Origin: JAACFF01 sp963701435
Lineage (GTDB): Bacteria > Chloroflexota > Anaerolineae > Promineifilales > Promineifilaceae
NCBI GenBank assembly: GCA_963701435.1
Contig: CAVPAL010000006.1
Location: 806,001 to 870,000 of the forward strand
Direction: 5' to 3'
DNA: 64,000 bases
The notes beneath the pieces are model-generated. The model was not told the DNA's origin, did no database searches, and worked only from the letters and a program-made list of their open reading frames with translations. Both the position numbers and the translations under genes were made by a program. Shown one piece after another: positions 17,957 to 28,305 of this stretch. Each line of letters opens with the position of its first letter. The first letter of the stretch is position 1.

Positions 17957-20191
17957 ATGAGCCTGTTTGAATACCGCTTTAACCAACAAATTTCGGCCGA
18001 ATCACCGCTGGCTAACCGCATGCGGCCGCGCATGCTGGATGAATTTGCCGGGCAAACGCATATTGTTGGGCCGGGCCGCCTGCTGCGGCGCGCCATTGAA
18101 GCAGATCAGTTGTCCTCGCTCATTTTTTACGGGCCGCCCGGCACGGGCAAGACGACCCTGGCGCGCATTATCGCCAATACGACTGAAAGCCATTTTATTA
18201 CCATGAATGCGGTGCTGGCCGGCGTCAAACAACTGCGTGAAGCGGTCGATGAAGCCCTGGAAAGGCGACAGCTTTACGGCCAGCGCACAACCTTGTTTGT
18301 GGATGAGGTGCATCGCTGGAATAAGGCGCAGCAGGATGCGCTGCTGCCGCATGTGGAAAACGGCACAATTATTTTGATTGGCGCGACGACCGAAAACCCT
18401 TATTTTGAGGTTAACAAGGCGCTGGTCAGCCGCAGCCGCATTTTTCAGCTTAAATCATTGAACCAGGACGACTTGCGCCAGATTGCGGAGCAGGCTTTGT
18501 TGGATGAGGAACGCGGATACGGCCGTTTCCCCATTCAACTCCAACCCGACGCGCTCGATCACCTGGTTGACGTCGCCAACGGAGATGCGCGCGGCGTACT
18601 CAATGCACTCGAGCTGGCCGTCGAGACCACTGCGCCAGACGCCGACGGCGTTATCATCATCGATCTCGCCATCGCCGAAGAGTCCATCCAGCGCCGCGCC
18701 GTGCTGTATGATAAGGAAGGGGATGTCCATTACGATACCATTTCCGCCTTCATCAAAAGCTTGCGCGGCTCTGACCCGGATGCGGCCTTGTATTGGATGG
18801 CGCGCATGGTGTACGCCGGCGAAGATCCACGCTTCATTTTTCGCCGCATGACGATTTTCGCCGGCGAAGACGTGGGCATGGCCGATCCCCATGCGATCGG
18901 GGTGGTGGTGAACTGCTGGCAGGCGTTTGAACGCATTGGGATGCCGGAAGGGCGTTTTCCGCTGGCGCAGGCGGCGATTTATCTGGCGACGGCTCCGAAA
19001 TCAAATTCCGCCTTTGCCTTTTTTGACGCCCTGGAAACGGTGCAAAAAGAGCAGGAAGCGGAAGTGCCCAACCATCTCAAGGACGGCAACCGCGATAAGG
19101 AAGGTTTTGGTCACGGCAAAGGGTATTTGTATCCGCATGCCTACCGCGATCATTGGGTGGCGCAGCAATATTTACCCGATGGATTGCAGGGCAAGGTGTT
19201 TTACCAGCCGGGCGACCAGGGCTACGAGCAGCAAATTCAAATGGCAGTGGCGCGCAAACGTGAGGCGCAGTTGGCGGCGATGCTTGAAGGTACTTTCGAT
19301 GCGCCGTTGGAAGTGTTGACGACCAGCCCGCAAAATCGCGCGCGCGACGTCTGGCTGCAGCGCACGATTGCCAACAGCGGACGTAACCTGGCGCAGCAGC
19401 GCGAGAAGCTGTTTGAACTGGCGGGCGTCCAGCGCCATCATCTGGTGCTGGATTTAAATGCGGGCAGCGGTTTGCTGACGTGGGAAGCGCTGCGCCAGGC
19501 GCCGGAGGGAGGCGTGTGGGCGTTGACGGCTGACGCCACGGCCGGCGAGGCTTTGCGCCAGCAGGCGGAACGGCTGCCGGAACTGGAACGGCCGCATATT
19601 TTGATCGGCGCGCTGGATGAACTGGATTACCTGCTGGCGCTGCGCGGTGAAGAGGATGTGCGCTTTGATTGTATTATCGGCCGTAATGTGTTCACGCGTG
19701 ATGTGGCGCGCTTGCCGCAGATTTTGGTGGGTTTGAAGCGGGTGTTGGGGGAAAACGGCCGTTTTTGTTTTATCCAGACGATTCCGCGCCACACGCAGCG
19801 TTTGTATAGGCTGGTTGATTGGAGCGGATACGAGGCGTTGGGCGCTAAAGTCGCCGCGGCGGAAGAGGCGATTTATGCAAACCCGGCTGATCCGCTGGTG
19901 AATTGGGATGAACATGATCTGAAGGCGGCGTTTAAAAAGTCTGGTTTCAACGTGGAACTCATGATTGAGACACAGGTGGAGGAGCGGCGGATCGCTGCCG
20001 GTGAGCTGGCAAGGTGGTTTGGTTCTTCTTCATCAAGTGACCCGCGGCCTGATTATGCTCAACGTTTAAGGGCTGGGGGTTTGGTGGAAGATGAATTGCA
20101 GCAGGTGGCGTTGGTATACGGCCGTCAACTACGCGATCAGATGATTTCCTGGCATTCTGTCTTAAGTTTTGTTGTGGGTTCACTCCTGTAA
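17957..20191 (+). CDS. rarA: RarA/MgsA-type AAA+ ATPase fused to a methyltransferase-like domain
   Basis: 744 residues. Residues 1-440 are a RarA (MgsA) replication-recombination factor: Walker A GPPGTGKTT near 54, Walker B LFVDEVHR near 115, sensor ATTENPYFEVN near 135, and the tetramerisation region with LKDGNRDKEGFGHGKGY. RarA acts at stalled forks with clamp-loader-like activity. Residues about 470-700 form an extra domain with VLDLNAGSGLL (SAM motif I-like) and a later IIGRNVF segment, resembling a class I methyltransferase. The fusion resembles the RarA/unknown-domain fusions annotated in cyanobacteria. Whether the second domain binds SAM is unproven. Confidence 0.88.
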   Translation: MSLFEYRFNQQISAESPLANRMRPRMLDEFAGQTHIVGPGRLLRRAIEADQLSSLIFYGPPGTGKTTLARIIANTTESHFITMNAVLAGVKQLREAVDEALERRQLYGQRTTLFVDEVHRWNKAQQDALLPHVENGTIILIGATTENPYFEVNKALVSRSRIFQLKSLNQDDLRQIAEQALLDEERGYGRFPIQLQPDALDHLVDVANGDARGVLNALELAVETTAPDADGVIIIDLAIAEESIQRRAVLYDKEGDVHYDTISAFIKSLRGSDPDAALYWMARMVYAGEDPRFIFRRMTIFAGEDVGMADPHAIGVVVNCWQAFERIGMPEGRFPLAQAAIYLATAPKSNSAFAFFDALETVQKEQEAEVPNHLKDGNRDKEGFGHGKGYLYPHAYRDHWVAQQYLPDGLQGKVFYQPGDQGYEQQIQMAVARKREAQLAAMLEGTFDAPLEVLTTSPQNRARDVWLQRTIANSGRNLAQQREKLFELAGVQRHHLVLDLNAGSGLLTWEALRQAPEGGVWALTADATAGEALRQQAERLPELERPHILIGALDELDYLLALRGEEDVRFDCIIGRNVFTRDVARLPQILVGLKRVLGENGRFCFIQTIPRHTQRLYRLVDWSGYEALGAKVAAAEEAIYANPADPLVNWDEHDLKAAFKKSGFNVELMIETQVEERRIAAGELARWFGSSSSSDPRPDYAQRLRAGGLVEDELQQVALVYGRQLRDQMISWHSVLSFVVGSLL

Positions 20192-20369
20192 AATCAAATA
20201 CAGATTGGGGGTGGATATTGTTGTAGCTTTGTCATGTTATGGTATTATGAACGTAATAGTAAACTCAAAACAGCCAACACTTAAGCTGCTGACAACTCAA
20301 TGAATCGGAATAGGATTTCACAGTCCATTCAGCATAATCCTTGATTAAATTTTTAGAATAAACAATATC

Positions 20370-21959
20370 GTGTCTCTTGAAAGCTCACCCACAATTGCCA
20401 GTCGGGCTAATGATTGGCTTATAGAGCAGGGGTTTTCCCGTGGTAATCCCTTTGCAACCACATCTGCCGATAAAGAAAGGGAGTTCCTGGCAGAAGCTTT
20501 GTTTGTGCCCGTACAGGATTATGACTTGGTGCGTGGTGAGGAATCTTTAATGGTGTTTGCACAGCGCGGGGGTGGAAAAAGCGCGCTCAGAATTCGTTTG
20601 GCTACAATTGCACTGCCTCAGAAGGCCAATGCTAAAACTATTGCAGTTGAATGTACTGATTTTAGCTGGCTGGTAGGTCGTTACCGCAAAAACAATCGAT
20701 CATTAACGGAAGAAGACTATATTCACATGATCATGCATCAGGCCTTAAGCACGCTGTATGATCTCTTTTTGCCACCCAAAAGTATGCTGCACAGCGTGAG
20801 CATTCGCCAAAATCGCGCCGAACGTCTGGCTCGATTGGCTAGTTTGCCGCCATTTAGACGCGCAGAGATGGCCCAGTTAATTCGCAATTATGCCCCGCAT
20901 CTTTTAGGGCCGATCCATTTAAGCAAGAGTTTTTATTTATTGGCGCCTGATATAGATGTGTCTGCGGATTGGCCAAGTTTTCGAGACGCCGTTTCAAACC
21001 AACATTTGGGTGAGTATCTGGCTCAATCAGAGTTAGCCGATAATCCTATGGTACAGTTTTTGGGAGAATTGTGTGATGAACCTTGTTTGGATACGGCCGA
21101 TCCATATGAAAGCTGGCTCTCTCCTTTTGAAAAACTGGTTCAGTTGGGCAGTCATTTGAAAATTGATAGCTGGCATTTTCTATTTGACCGTTTGGATGAA
21201 ATGCAGCTTTTTGCGAATGATTTTGCTGAGCAAGTGCAATTTTTAGAACCGTTGTTAGCGTATCTAAATTTGCTGGATTTGCCTGGTATCGTGTTTAAGT
21301 TTTTCCTGACGCAGGAGTTGAAACCAATATTGGAAGGTGATACGGCCGTTCGCGACGATCGTTTGCTGCAAAGTACGGTCACGGTACGATGGACTCAGGA
21401 TCAACTCCAGGACCTGTTCCGCCAACGACTCTTATTTTTCAGTGAAAATGATGTGTCCAGTCTATCTGCTTTGTGTATACAAGAAGGTGAATCGATTGAG
21501 CAAGAAATGATCAATCTCGCTTATGGGTCGCCGCGTCGTTTATTGACTGCTGCTAAACTGTTGGTTGAGACGCATGTTCGGAATGCCCAACCAGATACGC
21601 TTATATCTCCTGACGATTGGAAAGAAGCGCGCAAGGAATTAACCCAAATAATTCCTCCGAAGATAATCATTGATCTGGATGCAAAACAGATTGAAGTTGC
21701 GGGTGTAAAAGAAAAATTGACAAAAACCGAGGCTAATATTTTGCAGGTGCTGGTTGATAACAATGGTTTTTGTGACAGGGAAGAGCTTATTGAGGAAGTA
21801 TGGCCGTCTGAAAACTCAGATGCTGTATCCAATTATGCCGTCGATCAGGCATTCAGCCGTTTGCGCCGTAAATTAGGGGATGATGGTCGCCGTCCCCGAT
21901 ATTTACAAACCAGACGTGGCAGCGGTTTTCATCTTTCTCACTATGAGTTGTCAGAATAA
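20370..21959 (+). CDS. P-loop NTPase with C-terminal winged-helix domain
   Basis: 529 residues with a GTG start. The N-terminus (WLIEQGFSRGNPF) and the variant Walker A AQRGGGKSALR (about 65-77) match the layout of the next gene. A Walker B-like HFLFDRLDEMQ lies near 270. The last 100 residues form an OmpR/SARP-type winged helix: KLTKTEANILQVL, FCDREELIEEVWP, FSRLRRKLGDDGRRPRYL and RRGSGFHL. This joins a signalling ATPase to DNA binding, so it may control the adjacent operon. It is 219 bases upstream of the next gene and may be a separate unit. Confidence 0.75.
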   Translation: MSLESSPTIASRANDWLIEQGFSRGNPFATTSADKEREFLAEALFVPVQDYDLVRGEESLMVFAQRGGGKSALRIRLATIALPQKANAKTIAVECTDFSWLVGRYRKNNRSLTEEDYIHMIMHQALSTLYDLFLPPKSMLHSVSIRQNRAERLARLASLPPFRRAEMAQLIRNYAPHLLGPIHLSKSFYLLAPDIDVSADWPSFRDAVSNQHLGEYLAQSELADNPMVQFLGELCDEPCLDTADPYESWLSPFEKLVQLGSHLKIDSWHFLFDRLDEMQLFANDFAEQVQFLEPLLAYLNLLDLPGIVFKFFLTQELKPILEGDTAVRDDRLLQSTVTVRWTQDQLQDLFRQRLLFFSENDVSSLSALCIQEGESIEQEMINLAYGSPRRLLTAAKLLVETHVRNAQPDTLISPDDWKEARKELTQIIPPKIIIDLDAKQIEVAGVKEKLTKTEANILQVLVDNNGFCDREELIEEVWPSENSDAVSNYAVDQAFSRLRRKLGDDGRRPRYLQTRRGSGFHLSHYELSE

Positions 21960-22177
21960 GATTGACATATTGTTAGTTAACCCGTTGTTTTGTCGGGGAC
22001 AAAATTCCAGATTTCGTTTACAATAAATTTCAAGACCAAAAGCTGGTCTTGATTCTTTTATAAGCCAAACAGTTTGGGCGCATGTTTCCAGGAGGCCATT
22101 TCAATGCTGCTGTACGGAAAATTTCCGTCATTCATACTTCCCCCGATTGTTGCCGAACTTGATTAGACGGTGTTAAG

Positions 22178-23626
22178 ATGAACAATCAAGGTCGACGGCC
22201 TGAATTGTCGGTTTGGTTAAAGAAGCTCGGCTTTAATCGCAGTCCTTTTGAAGGACTCCATGCTGAGGTTCAATCTCGCGACATGTTACTTGATACGTTT
22301 GTTGACAGCCTTCCAGTCTTTAATCATGATTTAGTACTCAATGATACAATCAATCTTGCGTATCTGGCGGCTCGTGGAGATGGCAAGACGGCGGCCAGAT
22401 TGTATGTTCAATATAATTGGCCCCAAACTCCAAAAACGTTAATCGCTGTTTGTACCTCTTGTGCCCAGGAAAGTCTTGAAAAAAATCTCAATAATGACAA
22501 TGATTTTTGCCCGCAAAAATTGATGGTCATGCATAAAGTGGCGGAAGCGACCTGGCAGCATATAAAAAAGAACCCAGCGCTCTTTTGCGACTTAAGTGTG
22601 CCACAGCAAATTTGGTGGTGGTCTATGCTGTCTGCTTTTTGTGGATGCAGCACATTAGAAGCATGGCTGCAGGATGTGTTATCCTTGCAAGAATCCTACC
22701 AATTATTGGTTTCCAGACCAGAATCATTACCAACGTTTTCGACTGATTGCAGTTTGGCGCACATGCTGCGCACTATTTGCGATCGCTTGCATGAATTAGA
22801 TTTGGACCAATTACTCATTCTTGTCGATGATGCGGATAGTCACAAGGATAAAGATCTGAAAGCCATGAAACAATGGCTACGGCCGTTGCTCAATAACCGC
22901 TTTCTGTTCAATGATTCCAGACTGATCTGGCGATTCTTTTTGCCGGTGGAGCTTGAAGAATGGTTATCTCAAACTGCGTCGTACCGCACCTTGCGAATGC
23001 GTCTGTGGATGGCAAGTTGGGACAAAGAGAGTTTAAAAGCACTTTTAGAAAAACGCCTCCAATGGGCCAGCCGCAATGAAATTCATTCTTTTTCTGCATT
23101 GATTACGGAAAACCCCGATATTGACTACGAACTTATCAGTATGGCCGAGGAGAAAATGAATCCCTTCGGCGCCCCGCGAACCCTGCTGGAAATCGGCGCT
23201 AGAATGGCGGCCTTTCTGGATCGATCGGATGGAAAGCCGGGGCATTTGGGAGAAGAAATTTTGATGTCCAGAGAGGAATGGCAGTTATTCCAACAGGAAA
23301 TAGACCAATGGAATTCCCAAGAGGCCAAGATTCTGGAAAACGAAAAGCAGGTCAATGATGTGGCGTTACAGAAAGTCTTGTATTCCAATTTTACTCTTGA
23401 TGAGCTGCGGCAGCTTTGTTTTGAGTTGAGAATTAAATACGAGGACTTTGAAGGAAGAACGATGCAGGCTTTTTCTCGTGAATTGGTGGAATTTTGCCGC
23501 CGGGATGGATTGACAGAAGTTTTGGTAACAGCCGTTAAGCATTTTCGACCAACGATTAAATTAAAAGATATTTATAAAAATCAGAATAATCATTTTACTG
23601 AAACCGACATCGGGGAGGAGCCTTAA
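22178..23626 (+). CDS. P-loop NTPase with an effector-associated-type C-terminal domain
   Basis: 482 residues, homologous in layout to the preceding gene: WLKKLGFNRSPFEG at the start, Walker A variant AARGDGKTAAR, and a Walker B-like LILVDDADS. Instead of a winged helix it ends (about 395-465) in a helical domain with LYSNFTLDELRQLCFELRI, YEDFEG and RELVEFCRRDGLTEVL, which resembles the effector-associated domains (EAD7-like) that recruit partners in bacterial NTPase conflict systems. The EAD assignment is by pattern memory and needs an HMM search. First gene of a probable operon. Confidence 0.68.
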   Translation: MNNQGRRPELSVWLKKLGFNRSPFEGLHAEVQSRDMLLDTFVDSLPVFNHDLVLNDTINLAYLAARGDGKTAARLYVQYNWPQTPKTLIAVCTSCAQESLEKNLNNDNDFCPQKLMVMHKVAEATWQHIKKNPALFCDLSVPQQIWWWSMLSAFCGCSTLEAWLQDVLSLQESYQLLVSRPESLPTFSTDCSLAHMLRTICDRLHELDLDQLLILVDDADSHKDKDLKAMKQWLRPLLNNRFLFNDSRLIWRFFLPVELEEWLSQTASYRTLRMRLWMASWDKESLKALLEKRLQWASRNEIHSFSALITENPDIDYELISMAEEKMNPFGAPRTLLEIGARMAAFLDRSDGKPGHLGEEILMSREEWQLFQQEIDQWNSQEAKILENEKQVNDVALQKVLYSNFTLDELRQLCFELRIKYEDFEGRTMQAFSRELVEFCRRDGLTEVLVTAVKHFRPTIKLKDIYKNQNNHFTETDIGEEP

Positions 23627-23673
23627 ATTCCAGCAATAAGGGTCGCACCGGTTTCAGCAAAGAGGGTAAACTC

Positions 23674-25158
23674 ATGCACGATGGAGAGAACACTCAAGTC
23701 ATTCCCTTATTTGGGGACCAATACCAGCCAGATTACTTTGTAGAATCGGCAAGGGAAGATGAAATCTACCTTGTCGCTGAAAAAGTTGAGCAGGCGCGCG
23801 CCGGGTCGCGTATCAGGGCGCCCCTGGTCAGTTTTTGGGGTGTGGCTGGCATTGGCAAAACCTGGCTTCTGAAGCATCTCTATCAAACCTATCGCTATCA
23901 GACTGGAGAGAGAATTGAAGCTGAATGGGAACAACTTAGGCCAACTGTTGCGATTTACTTTTCTTTTGAGGCGGCGGGCGCCTCAATAGAACCAACATGT
24001 GCTGACCTTGTAAAAGCGTTGGCCGATGCTTTACTGCAAGAATTATCAGATGGTTTTTTAGACGCCGCAGAGAAACGAGCATTACAACAGGCTGGACAAC
24101 ATGGTGATTGTGAAGAGTTTGTAACGGCCGTTTCCTCTCTGGCCGAGAATAAACTCACACCTGTTTTTTTGTTTGACGCCATTGAAGGTCTTGACACTAA
24201 ATTCTTGTCGGATTTAGAAACCTTACTTATGGCGCCGTTGCTGGCAACAGATCAAATAATAATTGTGCTTAGCGGCCGTCGGCGTGTTCCCCGCTGGAAT
24301 CTGGTGGAAGTCCGCCGCAGATTAACCGCCTCTGCCCGCAGTCAGGTCAGCCCCTTTAATCTTGAAGAAATTCGACTGCAATATCAAAGACGCGGTCTGC
24401 CCGAACCGCGCTATCTCGCTGACACTTTATATGATCTTACGGCCGGGAACCCATTACTGGCTGCCCGATTAAGTCAATTTGTTGTTGCCTGGGCACAGCA
24501 GAATAATGTCGAAGATATAGAGTCTATCAATTTAAACGATTTAGAACCTCAAATCATTACTTTACTAGTCGAATATCAGGACAGCATTTTTCAACATATA
24601 TCGGCAAGATTGGCCAGTTACTTAAATGCGCTTATGCCTTTGCGTTTTTATCGTACTGAGGCGCTGCGCTATATGGCAGGGCAATCCGATTTAGACAAAC
24701 ATTTAACCGACGTCAAATTGCTGCGAATTCTGCGTGATTTGGACCGGGAAACCCATATTGTTTGGTGGAGCGACTCTCAAAATGCATATGTGACCGCTCC
24801 CGTGGCTCGTCAGGTTATTAATCAACGTTTGCTCTTAGAGGATCGCGAAAAATTTGTCGCCAACCACCAGACCGCTCTAGATTTATATTGGCAGTGGTGT
24901 GACAGATATCCTGAGAACAGCGCCGTGTACCTCACTGAGATTTGTTTTCATCAGGCTACCATTGACCATGCTTTAAATAAATCACAGGCAAAATTAACCG
25001 ATTTTGACCGCCTTCTGAATCATTACGAAAACCTGGAATTTGATAAACGTGTCATTTTGCCACAAAAATTAAACGAGGACGCCGAAATTATCCGTTTGCT
25101 TACGCCTGATCTGTTCGCAGATGTTTTACAGCAGCTCAACGCGACCCTTGATAAATAG
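23674..25158 (+). CDS. STAND-like NTPase
   Basis: 494 residues, 48 bases after its neighbour. It has a canonical Walker A (FWGVAGIGKTWLLKHLY, about 53-69), a Walker B-like PVFLFDAIEGLDT near 165, and the sensor-like LSGRRRVPRWN near 205, followed by helical winged-helix and ARM-type segments (GNPLLAARLSQFV). No effector or repeat domain of known type was seen at the C-terminus. STAND proteins act as nucleotide-switched signalling hubs. The Leu-rich spacing and position suggest it works with the next gene. Confidence 0.72.
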   Translation: MHDGENTQVIPLFGDQYQPDYFVESAREDEIYLVAEKVEQARAGSRIRAPLVSFWGVAGIGKTWLLKHLYQTYRYQTGERIEAEWEQLRPTVAIYFSFEAAGASIEPTCADLVKALADALLQELSDGFLDAAEKRALQQAGQHGDCEEFVTAVSSLAENKLTPVFLFDAIEGLDTKFLSDLETLLMAPLLATDQIIIVLSGRRRVPRWNLVEVRRRLTASARSQVSPFNLEEIRLQYQRRGLPEPRYLADTLYDLTAGNPLLAARLSQFVVAWAQQNNVEDIESINLNDLEPQIITLLVEYQDSIFQHISARLASYLNALMPLRFYRTEALRYMAGQSDLDKHLTDVKLLRILRDLDRETHIVWWSDSQNAYVTAPVARQVINQRLLLEDREKFVANHQTALDLYWQWCDRYPENSAVYLTEICFHQATIDHALNKSQAKLTDFDRLLNHYENLEFDKRVILPQKLNEDAEIIRLLTPDLFADVLQQLNATLDK

Positions 25159-25208
25159 ACATTTCTACAGGTAATTTATTATTACAGATTACAGAATGGA
25201 GGAGATCC

Positions 25209-27758
25209 ATGTTGAATCAACAAACTGCCGCATTACGCACTGACCGCATGATTGGTCGACAAAAGCAGCTTAACCAGGTCAAAGCCGCCATTAAAGAATC
25301 AAAAAAAGCATCCGTTTTCTTTATCTATGGCATTGGTGGTATTGGGAAAACGCGTCTTTTAGAGGAAATTGGTGATTTCATAAAAAAGGATTTGAAGCCG
25401 GATGAAGCAATTGATGTGCGCTGGAGTGGAATAATAGATCTATATCATTCTGATATGCACAGCAATTCACGCATCGAAGAAAGGATAGTGGCAAATTTGG
25501 ATCCTGAAGAATTCTACTTTTCCCTTTACCAGAAAAAACGACGCGAATTCCAACAACAGAGAGCGGCCGGACTGGTGGGCAGTGTGCTTGAAGAAGCGCG
25601 GAATCAACTCACGGAAGCGTTTGTGAATGGTTTTGAGCAGTTGAGCAGAGATTACCGGGTGGTGCTTACATTTGATACGCTGGAGCTCGTACAGTATGAA
25701 AGCGAATTTGTTCAGGAAGTGTGTCAGATTGAGGAACGTTCCACGTCTGTCAAAAACTGGCTGTTGGAACAAATTTCGAAGTTTAAGAATACAGTTACTG
25801 TGTTTGCGGGCCGCCCGCACCCCTTTTTACAAAAAGATTTCGACTATATTTTTTCTAAAGCGGACTGTAATTACCAGAGCCTTCCAATTGTTCAATTTTC
25901 ACGCTCAGAAGCGCGCAAATATTTGAAACAAATAACTGCCCAACGACCTGAGCTTTACGAAAAAATCGATCTGGATGATGAGACTTTTGAAATCATTTTC
26001 CGTGGCGCAGAAAACGGCCGTCCTGTCTATATCAGCCTCGCGCTGGATTTGTTGTCATTCGGGGATGATATAGGTGAAATCTTTTTAGTCGATGTGCCGC
26101 CAGATGATCCGCAACGTCTTGAAAAAATGCAGCAGGGAATTGTAAAACGATTGCTTAATCTCGAAGAACCCTATGGTGATATAGTGCATTATCTGGCTAT
26201 TGCCCGCCAGGGACTTGATAAACCATTGCTGCGTTATCTGGTGGACGAAAGTTGGAGTGATCGGCGGATTGATGAAGCCATTGAGCAAATGCAATCCTAT
26301 ACCTTCATCAAAACTCGTCCGCAGCAAACCGATCAGCTCTTCTTGCACGACGAAGTTTATGACTTATTGGATAGATACCACCTGGATTTTAGACCGGATG
26401 TTGAGCCGAATTTGACACGGGTTGTTGATTATTACAAATCACAACGTGAAGAAATTCAGCTAGCCATGCATAGATTAAAGGATCTCCCTTGGGTACAGCA
26501 GGCGGTTGAGCGTGAAACGTTATTGCGCAAATTGGCTGATGTTTCAACGATGTTATTGTATTATGCTCTCCAGCTTGATCCCCAAAAAGGATATTATCAT
26601 TATTACTGTCGCTGGGTTGAAGAAGCCATTAAAGGACATCTGGCTGGTTATGACATGCGCCTGCGGGATGTTGTTTTAGGGTTCCTCAACTACTTGAAGG
26701 CGCCGGAATCAAGTAGAAAAATATGGTTATCAGAACAGCTAACCTCCGCTGAAATTGACCGAAACAGCGTGTTGCACTGGATGCGGCGTTATCTGGTGCG
26801 TAATAATTATGATAGAGTTTGTGAAATTGCCGCCCAAATTCGAGAGAGCGACCACCCGAATTTTGCCTGGAATAGTGTAACAGACCCGCTTTATAAAGCC
26901 GGGTTGTTAACAATTTGGGGTGAAGCCTTAGTTTACACATCTGCAACGCGGGAGGCCATGTTGGCTAATCCAAATGAAGCCATTGGAATATTAACTGACG
27001 ACAGCTATCAATGGCCAGTTGATGAAGACGACGATCCAAAAGATGAATTATGGCGGCGCTGGCGAACCTTGGGCCGCGCCAACAATAATATTGGTTATGC
27101 TTATAGACGCTTTAACCAACTGCGACTGGCAGTTGATTATTACCGTGAAGCTATCAGACTATATCGCCAGGTAGATATCCTGGATGAAATGGCGGATACC
27201 GGTAATAACCTGGCTTATGTATATGCTCGTCTTGGCGCCATTGATGAGGCGATCGCGCTTTCCGAAGGTGCAATGGGCATCCGCCGTGAATTAGGCCAGC
27301 GCTACCCGTTGGGTTTGAGCATGAATACGCGTGGCATAGTTGCCCTGGAAGCCGATCAGCCCCATCAGGCGCGTGCTTTTGCGACTCAGGCTCTAGAATA
27401 TTTCCAGATAACTGAATTTGAGGATATGGCTTTAATGTCTTTAGAGGAACCGATTGGTTACAAACGAGGACAAGCCCTGGCATACTTGACGTTGAGTGAG
27501 GCTCTGCGTATGTTAGCGAATCTGTATTATACAAATGTTTATGATCATGATGATGCCTTTGAATTAATTAAAGAAGGGCGCAGGTACCTTAGCAAGTCGA
27601 TCGATTTCTTTTCTAAATATCCAGAAGATGTTTACGCCATTCAAACAAACTCAGAAATGGGTCGTCTTTATCGTGATTGGCTGCGGTTGATTATTCAAAC
27701 CAAAGAAAATCACGATCAGGATCCAGGAAAATATGATCTTAAGCCTGCATTTCTTTAG
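25209..27758 (+). CDS. STAND-like NTPase with C-terminal TPR repeats
   Basis: 849 residues with a GGAG ribosome site. Walker A is IYGIGGIGKTRLLEEI (about 37-52); Walker B is VVLTFDTLELV near 155; the sensor-like VFAGRPHPFL is near 200. After a winged-helix-like region (residues 340-400), the C-terminal half carries TPR units, for example NNIGYAYRRFNQLRLAVDYY and GNNLAYVYARLGAIDEAI. The frame stops at 27758, and the following frame continues TPR-like sequence, so the full protein may have been longer. Confidence 0.75.
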   Translation: MLNQQTAALRTDRMIGRQKQLNQVKAAIKESKKASVFFIYGIGGIGKTRLLEEIGDFIKKDLKPDEAIDVRWSGIIDLYHSDMHSNSRIEERIVANLDPEEFYFSLYQKKRREFQQQRAAGLVGSVLEEARNQLTEAFVNGFEQLSRDYRVVLTFDTLELVQYESEFVQEVCQIEERSTSVKNWLLEQISKFKNTVTVFAGRPHPFLQKDFDYIFSKADCNYQSLPIVQFSRSEARKYLKQITAQRPELYEKIDLDDETFEIIFRGAENGRPVYISLALDLLSFGDDIGEIFLVDVPPDDPQRLEKMQQGIVKRLLNLEEPYGDIVHYLAIARQGLDKPLLRYLVDESWSDRRIDEAIEQMQSYTFIKTRPQQTDQLFLHDEVYDLLDRYHLDFRPDVEPNLTRVVDYYKSQREEIQLAMHRLKDLPWVQQAVERETLLRKLADVSTMLLYYALQLDPQKGYYHYYCRWVEEAIKGHLAGYDMRLRDVVLGFLNYLKAPESSRKIWLSEQLTSAEIDRNSVLHWMRRYLVRNNYDRVCEIAAQIRESDHPNFAWNSVTDPLYKAGLLTIWGEALVYTSATREAMLANPNEAIGILTDDSYQWPVDEDDDPKDELWRRWRTLGRANNNIGYAYRRFNQLRLAVDYYREAIRLYRQVDILDEMADTGNNLAYVYARLGAIDEAIALSEGAMGIRRELGQRYPLGLSMNTRGIVALEADQPHQARAFATQALEYFQITEFEDMALMSLEEPIGYKRGQALAYLTLSEALRMLANLYYTNVYDHDDAFELIKEGRRYLSKSIDFFSKYPEDVYAIQTNSEMGRLYRDWLRLIIQTKENHDQDPGKYDLKPAFL

Positions 27759-28305
27759 AGAAGCAGAAAAGTTAGCAGACAAGCAAAACCGTATTGATGA
27801 AAAAGCAGATATATTGGAAGATTTGGCAGAATTATTCTGGCGACTTGGTGAGAAAGAACAAGCAAGAAGTTATTTACAATCCGCAAAGGATTGTGTCCCG
27901 TTGACTTATAAACCCAAACTGGGAATCGGGTTTGAAAACGTAGATGAACCCATTGACACATTCTGGTTGTTGCGTGGAAAAATGTACTTATTACAAGCAG
28001 ATTTGGATTTTGACCCAGGGAGCGTGTTTGTTGAGCATCTAACAGATGACCAGGTAAATGCTATGCTTTTAAGCATGCGCGACCGGCTGCTGGCAGTAGC
28101 CTGTTTTGCGCAGTACTCCAGTTTTTCCGGTAACCGGCGTATGCGTGAAATAATGGCGGCGCTTTACAATGGTTTGAAGCGTTATGGAGGACCTCGATTG
28201 AAGCGTGTCATAGAAGAAGCGCATTGGCTAACACAAGCGTATAATATTGAAAAAGAACTTGATCCGGCTATTGCCTTTATGCAGCGAACATTGGGATTAT
28301 TTTGA
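27733..28305 (+). CDS. TPR-like protein, possibly the C-terminal part of the preceding gene
   Basis: 190 residues in the +1 frame relative to 25209-27758, overlapping it by 26 bases. It starts with FREAEKLADKQNRIDEKADI, a TPR-type helix pair that would continue the upstream repeats naturally. An AGGA lies a few bases before its ATG, so an independent start is also possible. Either the STAND gene is split by a frameshift (or sequence error), or this is a separate coupled helical protein. Confidence 0.55.
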   Translation: MILSLHFFREAEKLADKQNRIDEKADILEDLAELFWRLGEKEQARSYLQSAKDCVPLTYKPKLGIGFENVDEPIDTFWLLRGKMYLLQADLDFDPGSVFVEHLTDDQVNAMLLSMRDRLLAVACFAQYSSFSGNRRMREIMAALYNGLKRYGGPRLKRVIEEAHWLTQAYNIEKELDPAIAFMQRTLGLF

